Shown here one piece after another: positions 6,899 to 7,176 of a stretch of 7,176 nt of DNA. The notes beneath the pieces were generated by a model. That model searched no databases and had not been told where the DNA came from. It saw only the letters and a program-made list of their open reading frames with translations. The stretch covers positions 1-7,176 of the forward strand of contig JAKMCZ010000158.1 of assembly GCA_022428185.1 (NCBI GenBank), read 5' to 3'. How positions within the stretch are numbered: position 1 is the first letter of the stretch; each line of letters starts with the position of its first letter. Source of the stretch: Alphaproteobacteria bacterium (lineage in GTDB: Bacteria > Pseudomonadota > Alphaproteobacteria > RS24). The position numbers and the translations under genes are program-made.

Positions 6899-7176
6899 GA
6901 GTCTACGCCGTCCCGCGCTGCGCTCATCAATCGGCACATTTCCTCAATCGCTTCATCAAGGCCGACAAAAATCGCCTCGCCGATGAGAAAGTGTCCGATA
7001 TTCAACTCAACCATTTGCGGAATGGCGGCAATCGGGCTGACCGTTTCAAAACACAGCCCGTGTCCGGCATGAACTTCCAGCCCCAATTTATCGGCCAGCG
7101 CGGCACCCGCCGCCAGTTTTTCTAGTTCGGCAGCCAAAGCCTCTTCATCGCCGTCATGATGCGCATGACAGTAAGT
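6895..7176 (-). CDS. pdxJ: Pyridoxine 5'-phosphate synthase, C-terminal part
   Basis: PdxJ condenses 1-deoxyxylulose 5-phosphate with 1-amino-acetone-3-phosphate to make pyridoxine 5'-phosphate, the last ring-forming step of the DXP-dependent vitamin B6 route. Only the last 93 codons are in the window; the frame is open through the right edge, so the gene continues outside and no start is visible. Reading from the edge, TYCHAHHDGDEEA follows the position of the ELHTG-type motif. The strongest marks are LGLEVHAGHGLCFETVSPIA, a phosphate-binding loop region of the TIM barrel, and VELNIGHFLIGEAIFVGLDE, the final strand and helix of the barrel with its substrate-binding Asn-Ile-Gly-His. The stop TGA (6895-6897) overlaps the acpS start. 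In E. coli pdxJ is also next to acpS but follows recO, so the order of the blocks differs here. Confidence 0.95.
   Translation of the reverse strand, partial: TYCHAHHDGDEEALAAELEKLAAGAALADKLGLEVHAGHGLCFETVSPIAAIPQMVELNIGHFLIGEAIFVGLDEAIEEMCRLMSAARDGVDS

Noticed and set aside
6899..6937. Longer acpS start at 6937 adding 13 residues
   Set aside because: The extension lies within pdxJ, while the conserved AcpS start MILGIGND and an ATGA overlap fall at 6898.
6895..7137. Separate 80-residue protein starting at TTG 7137
   Set aside because: The frame is open through the right edge and the residues before it (DGDEE and so on) continue PdxJ, so this is only the end of a truncated pdxJ.

Overview
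The window looks like ordinary chromosomal DNA of an alphaproteobacterium. The evidence is the gene order on the minus strand (pdxJ-acpS-lepB-rnc-era-recO-parC), the alphaproteobacterial style of each protein (one N-terminal membrane segment in LepB, a short AcpS ending in a TDD motif instead of the common histidine motif, ParC with HPHGDQ), and a marked shortage of GANTC, the CcrM methylation site of this class. I cannot name the genus. The family of the TRAP permease at the left edge is common in marine and soil members of the class.

Left part, plus strand (1-1156): the 3' end of a TRAP-type large permease gene (DctM/FcbT3 family), then a small membrane-anchored or secreted protein with a possible Ig-like fold, starting 3 nt after the permease stop. 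The solute-binding protein and the small permease would lie upstream, outside the window.

Right part, minus strand (7176 down to 1120): a tightly packed operon that enters from the right edge. In order of transcription it encodes PdxJ (pyridoxal phosphate synthesis, 5' end missing), AcpS (activation of acyl carrier protein), LepB (signal peptidase I), RNase III, Era (ribosome assembly GTPase), RecO (recombinational repair) and ParC (topoisomerase IV subunit A). Junctions overlap or are separated by 1-3 nt (ATGA, 1-nt gap, TGATG, ATGA, 3-nt gap). The exception is recO-parC, where a 23-nt gap carries a perfect palindrome directly against the parC start codon. Two starts were moved inward from the longest open frames: rnc begins at 5716 and acpS at 6898; lepB begins at ATG 6486 rather than at the upstream GTG.

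The two transcription units converge. The 3' ends of parC and the small plus-strand gene overlap by 37 nt, and no canonical intrinsic terminator lies between them. No RNA gene, mobile element, CRISPR array or gene-free stretch over 300 nt was found. I see no new defence or mobile system. The most interesting points are the recO-parC palindrome over the likely ribosome binding site, the joint avoidance of GANTC and GATC, the convergent overlap, and the uncharacterised TRAP-linked small protein.
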